The notes under the pieces are model-generated. The model made no database searches, was not told the origin of the DNA, and saw only the letters and a list, made by a program, of their open reading frames with translations. This document shows positions 37,397 to 46,415 of a stretch of 64,000 nucleotides of DNA, in pieces; position 1 is the stretch's first letter, and every line of letters starts with the position of its first letter. Location: the NCBI RefSeq assembly GCF_003994415.1, contig NZ_CP034689.1, forward strand, positions 2,790,001-2,854,000, in the 5' to 3' direction. The DNA is from Achromobacter spanius. GTDB lineage: Bacteria > Pseudomonadota > Gammaproteobacteria > Burkholderiales > Burkholderiaceae_B. A program made the position numbers and the translations under genes.

Positions 37397-38686
37397 ATGT
37401 CTCACACTCCCACCCATGTCTTGCCGTCTTATCTGAATGCCGATGACCTCGGTCCTTGGGGTAATTACCTGCAACAAGTCGACCGTGTGACGCCGTATCT
37501 CGGCACCTTGGGTCGGTGGGTCGAGACGCTGAAGCGTCCGAAGCGCGCCTTGATCGTCGATGTGCCGATCGAACTGGACAACGGCACCATCGCCCACTTC
37601 GAAGGCTATCGCGTGCAGCACAACGTGTCGCGCGGCCCGGGCAAGGGTGGCGTGCGCTTCCACCAGGACGTGACCCTGTCCGAAGTCATGGCGCTGGCCG
37701 CCTGGATGTCGGTCAAGAACGCCGCGGTCAACCTGCCTTATGGCGGCGCCAAGGGTGGCATCCGCGTCGATCCGCGCACGCTGTCGCACTCCGAACTGGA
37801 ACGCATGACCCGCCGCTACACCAGCGAAATCGGCGTCATCATCGGACCCGCCAAGGACATTCCCGCCCCCGACGTCGGCACCAACGCCCAGACCATGGCC
37901 TGGATGATGGACACGTATTCCATGAACGAAGGCGCCACCGCCACCGGCGTGGTCACCGGCAAGCCGATCGCCCTGGGCGGTAGCTTGGGCCGTGTGGAAG
38001 CTACCGGCCGTGGCGTGTTCGTGGTGGCGTGCGAAGCCGCCCGCGACCTCAACATCGACGTCTCCAAGTCGCGCGTGGTGGTGCAGGGGTTTGGCAACGT
38101 GGGCGGCACCGCCGCCCGCCTGTTCCATGAAGCCGGCGCCAAGGTCATTGCCGCGCAGGACCACACCGGCACGGTGCACAACGCCGCCGGCCTGGACGTC
38201 CACAAACTGTTGTCGCACGTGTCGCAACACGGCGGCGTGGGCGGTTTTTCGGGTGGCGAGGCGTTCGACAAGGACGAGTTCTGGACGCTGGAAACCGAAT
38301 TCCTGATTCCCGCCGCACTGGAAAGCCAGATCACCGCTGAAAACGCCACCAAGGTGCGCGCGAAAGTCGTGGTGGAAGGCGCCAACGGCCCGACCACCCC
38401 GGAAGCGGACGACATCCTGTTTGAACACGGCGTATATGTGGTGCCGGACGTGCTGGCCAACGCTGGTGGCGTGACGGTGTCCTACTTCGAATGGGTGCAG
38501 GACTTCTCCAGCTTCTTCTGGAGCGAAGAAGAAATCAATCAGCGCCTTGAACGCATCATGCGCGAGGCCTACGGCGCGGTGTCGCAAGTGGCCAAGGAAC
38601 ACAAGGTGACGCTGCGCACGGCGGCGTTCATCGTGGCTTGCACACGCATCCTGCAAGCACGCCAGGTGCGCGGTCTGTATCCGTGA
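37397..38686 (+). CDS. gdhA: Glutamate dehydrogenase
   Basis: Glu/Leu/Phe/Val dehydrogenase family, 429 aa, interconverting glutamate and 2-oxoglutarate plus ammonia. The substrate domain has [20 protein letters not shown], then the catalytic-Lys region [15 protein letters not shown] and [18 protein letters not shown]. The Rossmann domain has [24 protein letters not shown] or NADP preference cannot be read reliably. The frame starts at 37349, but I chose MSHTP at 37397 because AGGAG (37383-37387) is 9 nt before it; the ATG at 37391 is too close. It would consume glutamate made by the upstream hutG operon. Confidence 0.94.
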   Translation: MSHTPTHVLPSYLNADDLGPWGNYLQQVDRVTPYLGTLGRWVETLKRPKRALIVDVPIELDNGTIAHFEGYRVQHNVSRGPGKGGVRFHQDVTLSEVMALAAWMSVKNAAVNLPYGGAKGGIRVDPRTLSHSELERMTRRYTSEIGVIIGPAKDIPAPDVGTNAQTMAWMMDTYSMNEGATATGVVTGKPIALGGSLGRVEATGRGVFVVACEAARDLNIDVSKSRVVVQGFGNVGGTAARLFHEAGAKVIAAQDHTGTVHNAAGLDVHKLLSHVSQHGGVGGFSGGEAFDKDEFWTLETEFLIPAALESQITAENATKVRAKVVVEGANGPTTPEADDILFEHGVYVVPDVLANAGGVTVSYFEWVQDFSSFFWSEEEINQRLERIMREAYGAVSQVAKEHKVTLRTAAFIVACTRILQARQVRGLYP

Positions 38687-38744
38687 TGAAAACTCAGCGA
38701 TGCGTCACTGACGTATCGCCGAGGAGGCCGAGGTAGACAAACCC

Positions 38745-38772
38745 GGAAATCGCCCCGCAAGGGGCGATTTCC
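38745..38772 (+). terminator. Hairpin downstream of gdhA
   Basis: GGAAATCGCCCC (38745-38756) and GGGGCGATTTCC (38761-38772) form a perfect 12-bp stem with a GCAA tetraloop. The stem itself ends in TTT but no T-tract follows. It is likely a terminator or 3'-end stabiliser for gdhA. Confidence 0.7.
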
Positions 38773-38874
38773 ATTTCGGGGGGGCAATGGCTTGTTCACA
38801 GGCGTGCTCACATAGAATGTGCCCAACCGGCCGCTACCCACCCAAGCCGGATTTGAAGCCCTCTGGAGGAATGC

Positions 38875-39354
38875 ATGACCCAAGCCCTGCCGTCCACCAC
38901 GCTTGCCGTGGACCCCGCCTGGATTGACGCCTACGGCCATTTGAACGCCGCGCATTACGTCGGCATCTTTGACCGCGTGGGATTCGAATTGCTAAGCCAG
39001 GTTGGCGTGGGCCTGGACTACACCGAGGCCACCCGCTGCGGCATCTACACCATGAACGTGCATGTGGCTTATCTGCGCGAGGTCTTGGCCGACGACCCGC
39101 TGATGCTGCGCGTGCGCTTGCTTGAAGCCGACAACAAGCGGTTGCTTTGCCTGATGGAATTGACGCAGACGCGCGACGGCTATCTGGCCGCCACGATGGA
39201 GCAACTGTCCTTGCACGTGGACCTGAACACGCGCCGGTCCACGCCGTTTCCCGCCGAACTGGCGCAGCGGCTCGCCCGCACTGTGACGGAACATGCCGCG
39301 CATCCGTTGCCGCAGGGGTATCGCCGACTGCTGCCCTTGACAGGAACGCGCTGA
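38875..39354 (+). CDS. 4HBT-type acyl-CoA thioesterase
   Basis: A 159-residue single hot-dog domain protein. The sequence VDPAWIDAYGHLNAAHYVGIFDRVGFELL matches the YbgC/4-hydroxybenzoyl-CoA thioesterase group, with the catalytic Asp and His-Leu-Asn motif (D-x-x-G-H-L-N). It also resembles betainyl-CoA thioesterases linked to carnitine breakdown, but no such genes adjoin it. CTGGAGGAATGC before the ATG gives a good ribosome site. The substrate is unknown. Confidence 0.85.
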   Translation: MTQALPSTTLAVDPAWIDAYGHLNAAHYVGIFDRVGFELLSQVGVGLDYTEATRCGIYTMNVHVAYLREVLADDPLMLRVRLLEADNKRLLCLMELTQTRDGYLAATMEQLSLHVDLNTRRSTPFPAELAQRLARTVTEHAAHPLPQGYRRLLPLTGTR

Positions 39355-39612
39355 AACGGATGCCGTGATTGCATTGTGCGTCGCGCCTTCTTAACATGCT
39401 GACGTGACGTGCTTGCTGCCGTGCAGACTTTCAAGCCCGACTGTAGAGCGCAAACCACGAATGGGGTTTTTTCTGCGAATCGGGGCCGTTAGTTCTTGCG
39501 TACCAGTTTCTGACACATTGCGTCCCTAGAATTCGTTTCTGCCATGCGCCACGCGCTGCTTGCGATGCCAGCAAGCCCGCTGCGCAGGCATGTTCAATCT
39601 AAGGAATAAGCA

Positions 39613-40722
39613 ATGAAAAAGACTCTGCTCGCAACCGCGCTGTTGGCCGCCGTGTCCAGCGTGGCGCACGCCGAAACCTCGGTGACCTTGTATGGCTTGA
39701 TCGATACCGGTATCGGCTACCAGCGCATCAAGGGCGACGGTTATCACGAATCGAAGGTCGGCATGGCCAACGGCGTGTCGAGCGGCTCGCGTTGGGGCTT
39801 GCGCGGCGCCGAAGATCTGGGCGACGGCCTGAGCGCCGTGTTCACGCTGGAAAGCGGCTTCAATTCGGGTAATGGCCAATCGGGCCAAAGCGGCCGCCTG
39901 TTCGGTCGCCAAGCCACCGTCGGCCTGAAGTCGGCGTCGTGGGGCCTGCTGGAATTGGGCCGCCAGACCAACATCGCGTCCAAGTACCTGGGATCCATTG
40001 ATCCGTTCGGCGGCAGCTACGGCCAAGCCAACGTGGGCGTGGCCTTCAGCGCCGCCAACACGGTCCGCTACGACAACATGGTGCAGTACTCGACGCCGTC
40101 GTTCAGCGGCTTCCAGTTTGGCGTTGGCTACTCGTTCAACGCGGCTGACACGACCGCCGCGCAAACCGGCTTCAAGACCGCCGACAACACCCGCGCCATC
40201 ACCACCGGCCTGCGCTACGTCAACGGCCCCTTGAACGTGGCCGCCACCTACGACCAACTGAACCCCGCCAATCAGTTGCGCAACGACGCCACGCCCAAGT
40301 CGTGGTCGATTGCCGGCGCCTATGACTTCGAAGTGGTCAAGCTGGCGTTGGGCTTTGGCCAGACGCGTGACGGCTGGTTCGCCGGTCAGGGCGTCAACGC
40401 GCTCGGCAGCGGCAGCCCCACGGCCAGCGGCTTCGGCACGAACGTTGCGGTGTCGGGCTTCAAGGCCAATTCGTATCTGGTGGGCTTAAGCGTGCCGCTG
40501 GGCGCCAGCAACATCATGGCGTCGTGGCAGCGTGCCGACCCCAACGGCAACCCGCTGACCGCCGGTAACGAGTCGACGATGAACGTCTACAGCATCGGCT
40601 ACACGTACAACCTGTCCAAGCGCACCAACCTGTACGCGCTGGGTTCGTACGCCACCGACTACGCGTTTGTTGACGGCGTCAAGAGCACCGTCGGCATCGT
40701 GGGTGTGCGCCACCGCTTCTAA
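39613..40722 (+). CDS. Gram-negative general porin (Omp32-like)
   Basis: A 369-residue outer-membrane porin. The signal peptide MKKTLLATALLAAVSSVAHA is followed by ETSVTLYGLIDTGIGYQRIK, a classic betaproteobacterial porin start. The loop segment GSRWGLRGAEDLGDGLSAVFTLESGF and the repeated aromatic-girdle strands support a 16-stranded barrel, ending in TVGIVGVRHRF with a C-terminal Phe, the barrel-insertion signal. Such trimers pass small, often anionic solutes. AAGGAA at 39600-39605 precedes the ATG. It stands alone between two non-coding spacers. Confidence 0.93.
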   Translation: MKKTLLATALLAAVSSVAHAETSVTLYGLIDTGIGYQRIKGDGYHESKVGMANGVSSGSRWGLRGAEDLGDGLSAVFTLESGFNSGNGQSGQSGRLFGRQATVGLKSASWGLLELGRQTNIASKYLGSIDPFGGSYGQANVGVAFSAANTVRYDNMVQYSTPSFSGFQFGVGYSFNAADTTAAQTGFKTADNTRAITTGLRYVNGPLNVAATYDQLNPANQLRNDATPKSWSIAGAYDFEVVKLALGFGQTRDGWFAGQGVNALGSGSPTASGFGTNVAVSGFKANSYLVGLSVPLGASNIMASWQRADPNGNPLTAGNESTMNVYSIGYTYNLSKRTNLYALGSYATDYAFVDGVKSTVGIVGVRHRF

Positions 40723-40735
40723 GCGTGCAAGGCAG

Positions 40736-40770
40736 GCCGGCGGCAGCAATATGCGCGCCGCCGGCGCTTT
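40736..40770 (+). terminator. Hairpin after the porin gene
   Basis: GCCGGCGGC (40736-40744) pairs with GCCGCCGGC (40757-40765) across a 12-nt loop and is followed by GCTTTC. It is a probable porin terminator with a short T-tract. Confidence 0.65.
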
Positions 40771-40911
40771 CATGCCGCGGTTGTACTGAGCGGACTGGGC
40801 GTCTTACCCGGCCACAGACGCGAAAAAAGCGGCCACCTCCCTAGCTCCATCCTCAGTCCGCTCACCTGAACCGTGGCGTCCGTGGGGTCTTTGCGCTGCG
40901 TCGCGAAGGCC

Positions 40912-41721
40912 CTACGACGCCTGCAACAGCTCGGGCTTCAACACGCCGCGCAAGTCGGCGTAAGGAATGCTCAGTTCCGGTTCGCCATGCGAGTAGGGCG
41001 CGATGGAATACGCGTCGTACTTCACCACCATGCCGTCACGGGTCAGCGCGAAGTTATCGCTTTCCTGGAACGGCCACATCTTGTTGTAGGCGGCGGGGTC
41101 TCGTTTGGCGTCGGGATTTTCGGCCAGCCATTTGGCATGGGCGGCTTTCAGCGCCGCCACATATTCCGCGCGGCGGCCCGGTATCAACGCTTCGTCCAGG
41201 CTCATCACGCGGCCGCGCGAACGTTCCCAGTTCAGGTATTGCGTGGCCGGAATGCCGTGCGCGGCGCCGGTCAGGAACTGTTCGGTGTGCAGTTCAATCG
41301 ACACGATGTCGCCCACCGTATCCTTGACCGAGGCCTTGAAATAGGTCGCGTCGCGCGGGCGCGCCGTGGACCAGAAATACTGCGTGTATTCCGACAGCGT
41401 GTTGTAGGGGCCGCGGCGGTTGGCGTCGGTGCCGGTCATATAGGCCAGCACGTGGTCCACCAAGGCGGTCAGTTTGGGTATGCCAGGAAATGCCACGCTG
41501 TCGATTTCGATGCGCGGGCAGTCGCCTTCGCAGCCCGGCTTGCTTGAGGCCCACTTGATGCGCTCGGTGGACAGGTCCCCCACCTTTTCGGACGTGGTCG
41601 AGGCAGACTCGGCCAAGGTGATGTTGGCTGGGGGCGCGCTGCCGCAGCCGGCCAGGGCCAGCAGGGCGGCGCCCAGGATCAGACCGCTTATCGCGCCTGG
41701 CGGCGTGAACGTGCGACGCAT
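40912..41721 (-). CDS. Predicted lipoprotein, DUF3298/RsiV-like
   Basis: A 269-residue product with a signal peptide and lipobox LLALAGC (Cys at about residue 26). The mature part contains YFKASVKDTVGDIVSIELHTEQFLTGAAHG and DGMVVKYDAYSIAPYSHGEPELSIPYADLRGVL. The pairing of a domain with IVSIE.....Y.GGAHG and a C-terminal YAPG-like F.PY..G matches DUF3298/DUF4163-type envelope proteins, including the RsiV lysozyme-binding domain. A role in lysozyme or stress sensing is thus possible but unproven. I chose the ATG at 41721, after GGAGG. Confidence 0.8.
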   Translation of the reverse strand: MRRTFTPPGAISGLILGAALLALAGCGSAPPANITLAESASTTSEKVGDLSTERIKWASSKPGCEGDCPRIEIDSVAFPGIPKLTALVDHVLAYMTGTDANRRGPYNTLSEYTQYFWSTARPRDATYFKASVKDTVGDIVSIELHTEQFLTGAAHGIPATQYLNWERSRGRVMSLDEALIPGRRAEYVAALKAAHAKWLAENPDAKRDPAAYNKMWPFQESDNFALTRDGMVVKYDAYSIAPYSHGEPELSIPYADLRGVLKPELLQAS

Positions 41722-41753
41722 TGAACTACCTCCGCTAAATCTAACGCTTGCCG

Positions 41754-42530
41754 TCAAGGCACCACGCCCGTCCATTCCGGCGTGGAGAACTTTTCGTCGG
41801 CCTGTTGCTGGGCGCGCGCCAGCGTGTCGCTGCCGATTTGCCCCGGAGTCAGACGATGCAGGCCGGCAAAAGTTTCCAGCATGCGCTCGATGATGACTTC
41901 GCGCGCCAGGCCCGTTTGCGTGCGCAAAGGGTCCACGCGCTTCTTGGCGCTGGTGGTGCCTTTGTCGGAAAGTTTCTCGCGACCGATGCGCAAGACCTCG
42001 ACCATTTTATCGGCGTCGATGTCGTAGGACATGGTCACGTGGTGCAGCACCGCGCCAGCGCGTCGGGCTTGCGCCGCGCCGCCGATCTTGCCGATGTCGG
42101 AGGCAATGTCGTTCAGCGGTTGATACCAGGCCTTGATGCCCAGCCCTTGCAATGCCGTCAGCACCCAGGCATCCAGGAACGCATACGATTCCTGGAAGCT
42201 CATGCCGTGCACCAGGGCTTGCGGCGCGCTGAGCGAGTAGGTGATGGAGTTACCCGGTTCAATGAACATGGCGCCGCCGCCACTGACGCGGCGCACGACT
42301 TCAATGCCGTGGCGTTGCGCGCCGTCGGGGTCCACTTCGTTTTTCAGGGATTGGAAACGGCCGATGACGACGGCGGGGGCGGCCCATTCCCAGATGCGCA
42401 GCGTGGGCGGGCGCTGGCCCGCACCGACTTCATCCGTAATGACGGCGTCCAGCGCCATATGCAGCGACGGCGCCTGCGGGCCCTCGTGGATCAATTGCCA
42501 GTCGTAGTCGTTCCAGTCAGTGCGCGTCAT
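41754..42530 (-). CDS. Lipoate-protein ligase A, catalytic domain only
   Basis: Biotin/lipoate ligase-fold protein (258 aa). It has the lipoyladenylate site region RIWEWAAPAVVIGRFQSLKNEVD, then the diagnostic VVRRVSGGGAMFIEPGNSITYSL, and the lysine-containing segment DIASDIGKIGGAAQARR. It scavenges free lipoate or transfers octanoate/lipoate onto E2 subunits and GcvH. It lacks the accessory C-terminal domain of E. coli LplA. That domain is encoded by the gene just upstream in the same operon, overlapping by 4 nt at 42527-42530. Confidence 0.87.
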   Translation of the reverse strand: MTRTDWNDYDWQLIHEGPQAPSLHMALDAVITDEVGAGQRPPTLRIWEWAAPAVVIGRFQSLKNEVDPDGAQRHGIEVVRRVSGGGAMFIEPGNSITYSLSAPQALVHGMSFQESYAFLDAWVLTALQGLGIKAWYQPLNDIASDIGKIGGAAQARRAGAVLHHVTMSYDIDADKMVEVLRIGREKLSDKGTTSAKKRVDPLRTQTGLAREVIIERMLETFAGLHRLTPGQIGSDTLARAQQQADEKFSTPEWTGVVP

Positions 42531-42802
42531 GCAAGCGCCCTCCGCAGCACCACGGCCACGGCCTCGGCCGAAAAGCCAAACAATTCGGCGTCGGCGGGCA
42601 GGGCGGATTGCACCGCCACCGCCAGTTCCAGTTCGCCGGCGTCGGCCGGCATGCCGTTCAAGCCTTGGTTGATGGCCTCCAACGCTTCGGGCGGCTCTAG
42701 AAAGAAGTCGCCGCTGATGCGCACGTTGGCCAGGCGGCCATCTTGCACATCGAGATCCGCGACGACCAGTTTGCCGCCGGGGACTTTGTATTCACCATGC
42801 AT
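42527..42802 (-). CDS. Lipoate ligase accessory domain as a separate protein (LplB-like)
   Basis: A 91-residue protein matching the lipoate-protein ligase C-terminal domain: HGEYKVPGGKLVVADLDVQDG, then VRISGDFFLEPPEALEAINQGL. In Thermoplasma acidophilum LplA needs such a separate LplB for lipoyl-adenylate formation. Here the small gene is transcribed first and the catalytic gene second, opposite to the N-to-C order in fused LplA. The ATG at 42802 has AAGGAG upstream; an in-frame ATG 27 nt earlier is possible but lacks it. The stop overlaps the ligase start (ATGA). Confidence 0.85.
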   Translation of the reverse strand: MHGEYKVPGGKLVVADLDVQDGRLANVRISGDFFLEPPEALEAINQGLNGMPADAGELELAVAVQSALPADAELFGFSAEAVAVVLRRALA

Positions 42803-42832
42803 GGGGGGCTCCTTCGAAATCAATATCAAAAA

Positions 42833-43297
42833 CTACAGGCTGAGCTTCATGCCGTCGTGGCTGGCCTTGAAACCCAGGCTTTCATAGAACCGGCGCGCAT
42901 CGGGGCGCGCGCGATCGGTCGTCAACTGGACCAGGCCGCAGCCCTGGGCGCGGCACTGTTCAATGGCCCATTCGAACATGGCGCGTCCCAGGCCCTGGCC
43001 CCGCGCCGACGACGCGATGCGGACGCTTTCGATCTGCCCGCGCCATTGTCCCAGCCGCGATAGGCCGGGTATGAACGATAACTGCAAACAGCCGACCCGG
43101 TCTTGGCCTTGCACAACGATGGCAAGGAATTGGTTGGGATCTTGTGCGATGGCGGCGAAGGCGGCGATGTAGCGGGGGTTGAGCGGAACGGACGTATCTT
43201 CGCGAGTTGCGCCCAGTTCATCGTCGGCCAGCATGGCGATGATGTGCGGCAAGTCTTCCTGCCGCGCGCGGCGAAAGACCAAGTGCGGGTCGGACAT
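42833..43297 (-). CDS. GNAT-family N-acetyltransferase
   Basis: A 154-residue acetyltransferase of the GNAT fold. The acetyl-CoA binding motif is SVRIASSARGQGLGRAMFEWAIEQCRAQGCGLVQL, with the pattern RGQGLG, and the C-terminal DARRFYESLGFKASHDGMKLSL fits the family. The acceptor is unknown. I took the second ATG (43297), which is 8 nt after AGGA, rather than the first. It lies 30 nt upstream of the lplB-like gene and on the same strand. Confidence 0.85.
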   Translation of the reverse strand: MSDPHLVFRRARQEDLPHIIAMLADDELGATREDTSVPLNPRYIAAFAAIAQDPNQFLAIVVQGQDRVGCLQLSFIPGLSRLGQWRGQIESVRIASSARGQGLGRAMFEWAIEQCRAQGCGLVQLTTDRARPDARRFYESLGFKASHDGMKLSL

Positions 43298-43323
43298 GGT
43301 CGGCATCCTGGGGGTCTGACGTT

Positions 43324-44025
43324 TTAGCGGGCGATGTTCTGCGCGGTCTGGCCGAACAGGATGCGGCGCGATTCGTCGTCGCTGATGGAGGGTGTGGTGT
43401 TGATGGTGTCCGCCAGCGCATAGGCGCGCTGCGTGGCGGGGCGGGCCGCGATGGCGTTGAACCAGCGCTGCAAGTGCGGGAAGTCGTTCAGGTCCTGCCC
43501 CTGCTTGGCATGCGGCACGATCCAGGGGTAGGCCGCCATGTCCGCGATGGAGTAATCGCCCGCGACGAATTCACGGTCTGCCAGGCGTTTGTCCAGCACG
43601 CCGTACAAGCGGTTGGTTTCTTTCACGTAGCGCTCGATGGCGTAGGGAATGCGTTCGGGCGCATAGCCAGAGAAGTGGTGGTTCTGGCCCGCCATGGGAC
43701 CCAGGCCGCCCATTTGCCAGAACAGCCATTGCAGGGCGTCTGCCCGGCCGCGCAGGTCGGCTGGCAGGAATTGGCCGGTCTTTTCCGCCAGGTACAACAA
43801 GATGGCGCCGGATTCGAACATCGGGATGGGCGCGCCGCCGTCGGCGGGCTGGGTGTCCACGATGGCGGGGATGCGGTTGTTGGGCGCAATGGCCAAAAAT
43901 TCGGGCTTGAATTGATCACCGCGGCTGATGTTCACCGGGTGGATCTTGTAGGGCAGGCCGGCTTCTTCAAGGAACAGCGTGATCTTGTGGCCGTTGGGGG
44001 TGGTCCAGTAGTAGAGATCGATCAT
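43324..44025 (-). CDS. Glutathione S-transferase (YfcG/Nu class)
   Basis: A 233-residue GST. The thioredoxin-like N-terminal domain starts MIDLYYWTTPNGHKITLFLEEAGLPY, with TPNG at the position used by YfcG-type enzymes for glutathione contact. It continues with NNRIPAIVD and FESGAILLYLAEK, the glutathione-binding Glu-Ser. The C-terminal helical domain has QNHHFSGYAPERIPYAIERY and DYSIADMAAYPWI. YfcG-like proteins have disulfide-reductase activity. The start is at 44025. The coding end of the upstream EamA gene reads through this start. Confidence 0.9.
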   Translation of the reverse strand: MIDLYYWTTPNGHKITLFLEEAGLPYKIHPVNISRGDQFKPEFLAIAPNNRIPAIVDTQPADGGAPIPMFESGAILLYLAEKTGQFLPADLRGRADALQWLFWQMGGLGPMAGQNHHFSGYAPERIPYAIERYVKETNRLYGVLDKRLADREFVAGDYSIADMAAYPWIVPHAKQGQDLNDFPHLQRWFNAIAARPATQRAYALADTINTTPSISDDESRRILFGQTAQNIAR

Positions 44026-45055
44026 GGGGTGCGTCCTGGGAATCAAGGCGCCGCCGGCCGTGCCGGCGGATGGAAGGCCATGATAGCGGCAGGCCTTGTC
44101 CCCGGTCCCGAATAACCGGGGCCAGGACCGGGTTTCTACCTGCTGGCCAGGCAAGGACGCTCGGCCGCCTATACCGCCCCGGCAGGCGCCACGTCCAATT
44201 CAGGCTGACACCCGCCGCGGCCAGGAAGATCAGCGCCACGCCCAGCACTTGCAGCGGTTCCATGCGCTGGCCGTAGACCAGCAGATCCAGCATGATGGCC
44301 ACGGCCGGGTAGATGAAACTGAGTGCGGCGGTGGAGGTCGTTGGCAGTTTCTGGATGGCCGAGTACATCAGGATGTACATCAGGCAGGTGTGGATCAGGC
44401 CCAGCGCCACCAGATAGCCCCATTGCAAGGGCGCGGCCGGCAGGGCGTTGAAGTCCGCCATGGGCAGCAGCATGAAGGCGCCCAGTGTCACTTGCACCAG
44501 CGCCAGCACTTGGGGCGGTATGCCTTTCAAGCGCTTGACGATGACCGCCGTCACCCCGTACAGCGCGGCCGCGCCCAGGCCCAGCAGCAGCCCCGACAGA
44601 TACGCGCCTCCCGGGGCCTGCGCGTTGGTCAGGCGCAGCACCAGCAGCAGGCCAGCGAACGCCACCACGGACCAGGCCAGCTTGCCGCGCGACGGACGTT
44701 CCCCCAGGAACAGCACGCCCAGCCCGATCAGGAAAAAGGGCTGCACGTTGTAGACGGCGGTGGCCAGCGAGATGGACGCGAGCCGGTAGGCGGAAAACAG
44801 CAGCACCCAGTTCATGACCAGCGCGGCGCCGGCCGCCAGCGCCAAGGCCAGCGTCTTGCCGGTGAACAGGCCGGGCTTGAGCAGACCGCGCGCCCAGCAA
44901 TACAACAGCAAGGCAAGGGCGCCGAAGACACAGCGGAAGAAAACGACGTTCCACGCGTTTTGGCCGGACTCCAAAACAAACACGCCTAGCGTGCCGGACA
45001 AGGTCATGGCGGCGGCCATTTGCGCCAGGCCAAGGCGTTCTGATGCAGGGGACAT
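43967..45055 (-). CDS. EamA-family (DMT) transporter with C-terminal extension
   Basis: Ten-helix drug/metabolite transporter with two EamA repeats (first LGLAQMAAAMTLSGTLGVFV and onward; second GLLLGLGAAALYGVTAVIVK to ALIFLAAAGVSLNWTWRLPG). Helices end near residue 295, the normal family length, but the frame continues for about 65 polar residues (RYRRPSVLAWPAG...), overlapping the GST start by 59 nt. In the frame one base over, a TAG at 44171-44169 would stop the protein right after the last helix, so an indel or sequencing error is possible. It is divergent from the Lrp regulator, so it probably exports an amino acid. Confidence 0.8.
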   Translation of the reverse strand: MSPASERLGLAQMAAAMTLSGTLGVFVLESGQNAWNVVFFRCVFGALALLLYCWARGLLKPGLFTGKTLALALAAGAALVMNWVLLFSAYRLASISLATAVYNVQPFFLIGLGVLFLGERPSRGKLAWSVVAFAGLLLVLRLTNAQAPGGAYLSGLLLGLGAAALYGVTAVIVKRLKGIPPQVLALVQVTLGAFMLLPMADFNALPAAPLQWGYLVALGLIHTCLMYILMYSAIQKLPTTSTAALSFIYPAVAIMLDLLVYGQRMEPLQVLGVALIFLAAAGVSLNWTWRLPGRYRRPSVLAWPAGRNPVLAPVIRDRGQGLPLSWPSIRRHGRRRLDSQDAPHDRSLLLDHPQRPQDHAVP

Positions 45056-45182
45056 GGAGTTTCTCCGACGGGCCGCGAGGTGGACCACGATTTCGATGGA
45101 GAAATTATCCCAGGCAGATCAAGGCGGTTATATGATCATTTGGTGGCGATTTTATCTTGATGCCTTCATTTAGGTGGAAACT

Positions 45183-45650
45183 ATGCAAAATGACCTAAAG
45201 AACGAAAATCCGGTCCTGGATGGTATCGACCGCCGCCTGGTGCAGACCCTGGCGGCCAACGCGCGCACCACCACGGCAGACCTGGCGCGGCAGGTGGGCA
45301 TGTCGGCGCCCAGCGTGGCGGACCGGCTGCGGCGGCTGGAGGAATCGGGGGTGATCCGCGCCTACACGGTGGATGTGGACCCGGTGGCGCTGGGCTACAC
45401 GCTGCAAGCCATCGTGCGCATCCGCCCCTTGCCGGGGCAATTACGCCATGTGGAGGGGCTGATCAAGGATATTCCGGAGTTTGTCGAATGCGACAAGGTG
45501 ACCGGCGACGACTGCTTTATTGCCCGCGTGGTGTTGCGCTCGATCTTGCATCTGGACGGCATCCTGGAACGGGTAACCGAGTTCGCCGAGACCAATACCG
45601 CCATCGTCAAGGCGCACACGGTGCCGCGCCGCCTGCCGCCGCTGCGCTAG
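45183..45650 (+). CDS. Lrp/AsnC-family transcriptional regulator
   Basis: A 155-residue feast/famine regulator. The N-terminal helix-turn-helix is at residues 15-62 (GIDRRLVQTLAANARTTTAD, then LARQVGMSAPSVADRLRRLEE), and the C-terminal RAM effector domain follows (LGYTLQAIVRIRPLPGQL, IPEFVECDKVTGDDCFIARVVL). A GTG at 45174 is in frame, but the ATG at 45183 sits 8 nt after AGG. It is divergent from the EamA transporter, with 127 bp between starts, a usual layout for an exporter controlled by an amino-acid-sensing Lrp protein. Confidence 0.92.
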   Translation: MQNDLKNENPVLDGIDRRLVQTLAANARTTTADLARQVGMSAPSVADRLRRLEESGVIRAYTVDVDPVALGYTLQAIVRIRPLPGQLRHVEGLIKDIPEFVECDKVTGDDCFIARVVLRSILHLDGILERVTEFAETNTAIVKAHTVPRRLPPLR

Positions 45651-45708
45651 GGCTTGCCGTCGCTGGCAGTCGAAGCCCGGGCTGAAGACAAGCTGCGGCG
45701 GCGTGGCC

Positions 45709-46200
45709 TCAGACGGGGGCGGACAGCGCCCGCACGATGTCTTCCTTCAGGCTGGCCGGAGTATCGGTGGGGCCATAGCGCTTGATGACCTGGCCGTCGC
45801 GGCCGACCAGGAACTTGGTGAAGTTCCACTTGATGCCTTCGGTGCCGAAGACGCCGGGCTTTTCGCCTTTGAGCCAGCGGTACAGCGGATGCGCGTCGGC
45901 GCCGTTGACGTCGATCTTGGCGTAAAGCGGGAAGGTGATGTCGTACTGCGTGGCGCAGAAATTGCGGATCTCGGCTTCATCGCCCGGTTCCTGATGGCCG
46001 AACTGGTCGCAGGGAAAGCCCAGCACCGTCAGGCCGTCGTCACGCAGCGAACGGTAAAGTTCTTCCAGCCCGGCGTACTGGGGCGTGAAGCCGCACTTGG
46101 ATGCCACGTTGACCACCAGCAGCACACGGCCGCGATATTGGCTCAGGGATTGGTCCGCACCCTGAATGTCGCGGGCCGAGAAATCAAAGATGGTGCTCAT
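45709..46200 (-). CDS. Glutathione peroxidase (thiol peroxidase) family protein
   Basis: Thioredoxin-fold peroxidase of 163 aa. The peroxidatic Cys36 is in VNVASKCGFTPQYAGLEEL. The companion residues Gln in FPCDQFGHQEPGDE and Trp-Asn in WNFTKFLVGRDG complete the catalytic tetrad. FPCDQF contains a further Cys that could be the resolving residue, so the enzyme may use thioredoxin rather than glutathione. No signal peptide; cytoplasmic. The start ATG is at 46200; residues upstream in the open frame do not fit. Confidence 0.92.
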   Translation of the reverse strand: MSTIFDFSARDIQGADQSLSQYRGRVLLVVNVASKCGFTPQYAGLEELYRSLRDDGLTVLGFPCDQFGHQEPGDEAEIRNFCATQYDITFPLYAKIDVNGADAHPLYRWLKGEKPGVFGTEGIKWNFTKFLVGRDGQVIKRYGPTDTPASLKEDIVRALSAPV

Positions 46201-46415
46201 GTGGGCTCCTGTGTCGGGCAAGATGCGCGGACGCGGCGGGGTGCCGATCAAGCGCTGAGTGTAGCGCTGCGCGTGCCGTCCTGACCGCTTGCTGTCGCGT
46301 TGGCGCTTATCCGGGCGGGCGATGGGGCCATTGCCCCGGCCGGCTTGGGCGCCGTCCTATCATGGCCGCATTGAAGGCAGGCAAGCCGCGGATGCAAACG
46401 ACTGGGAGCGCAGTG

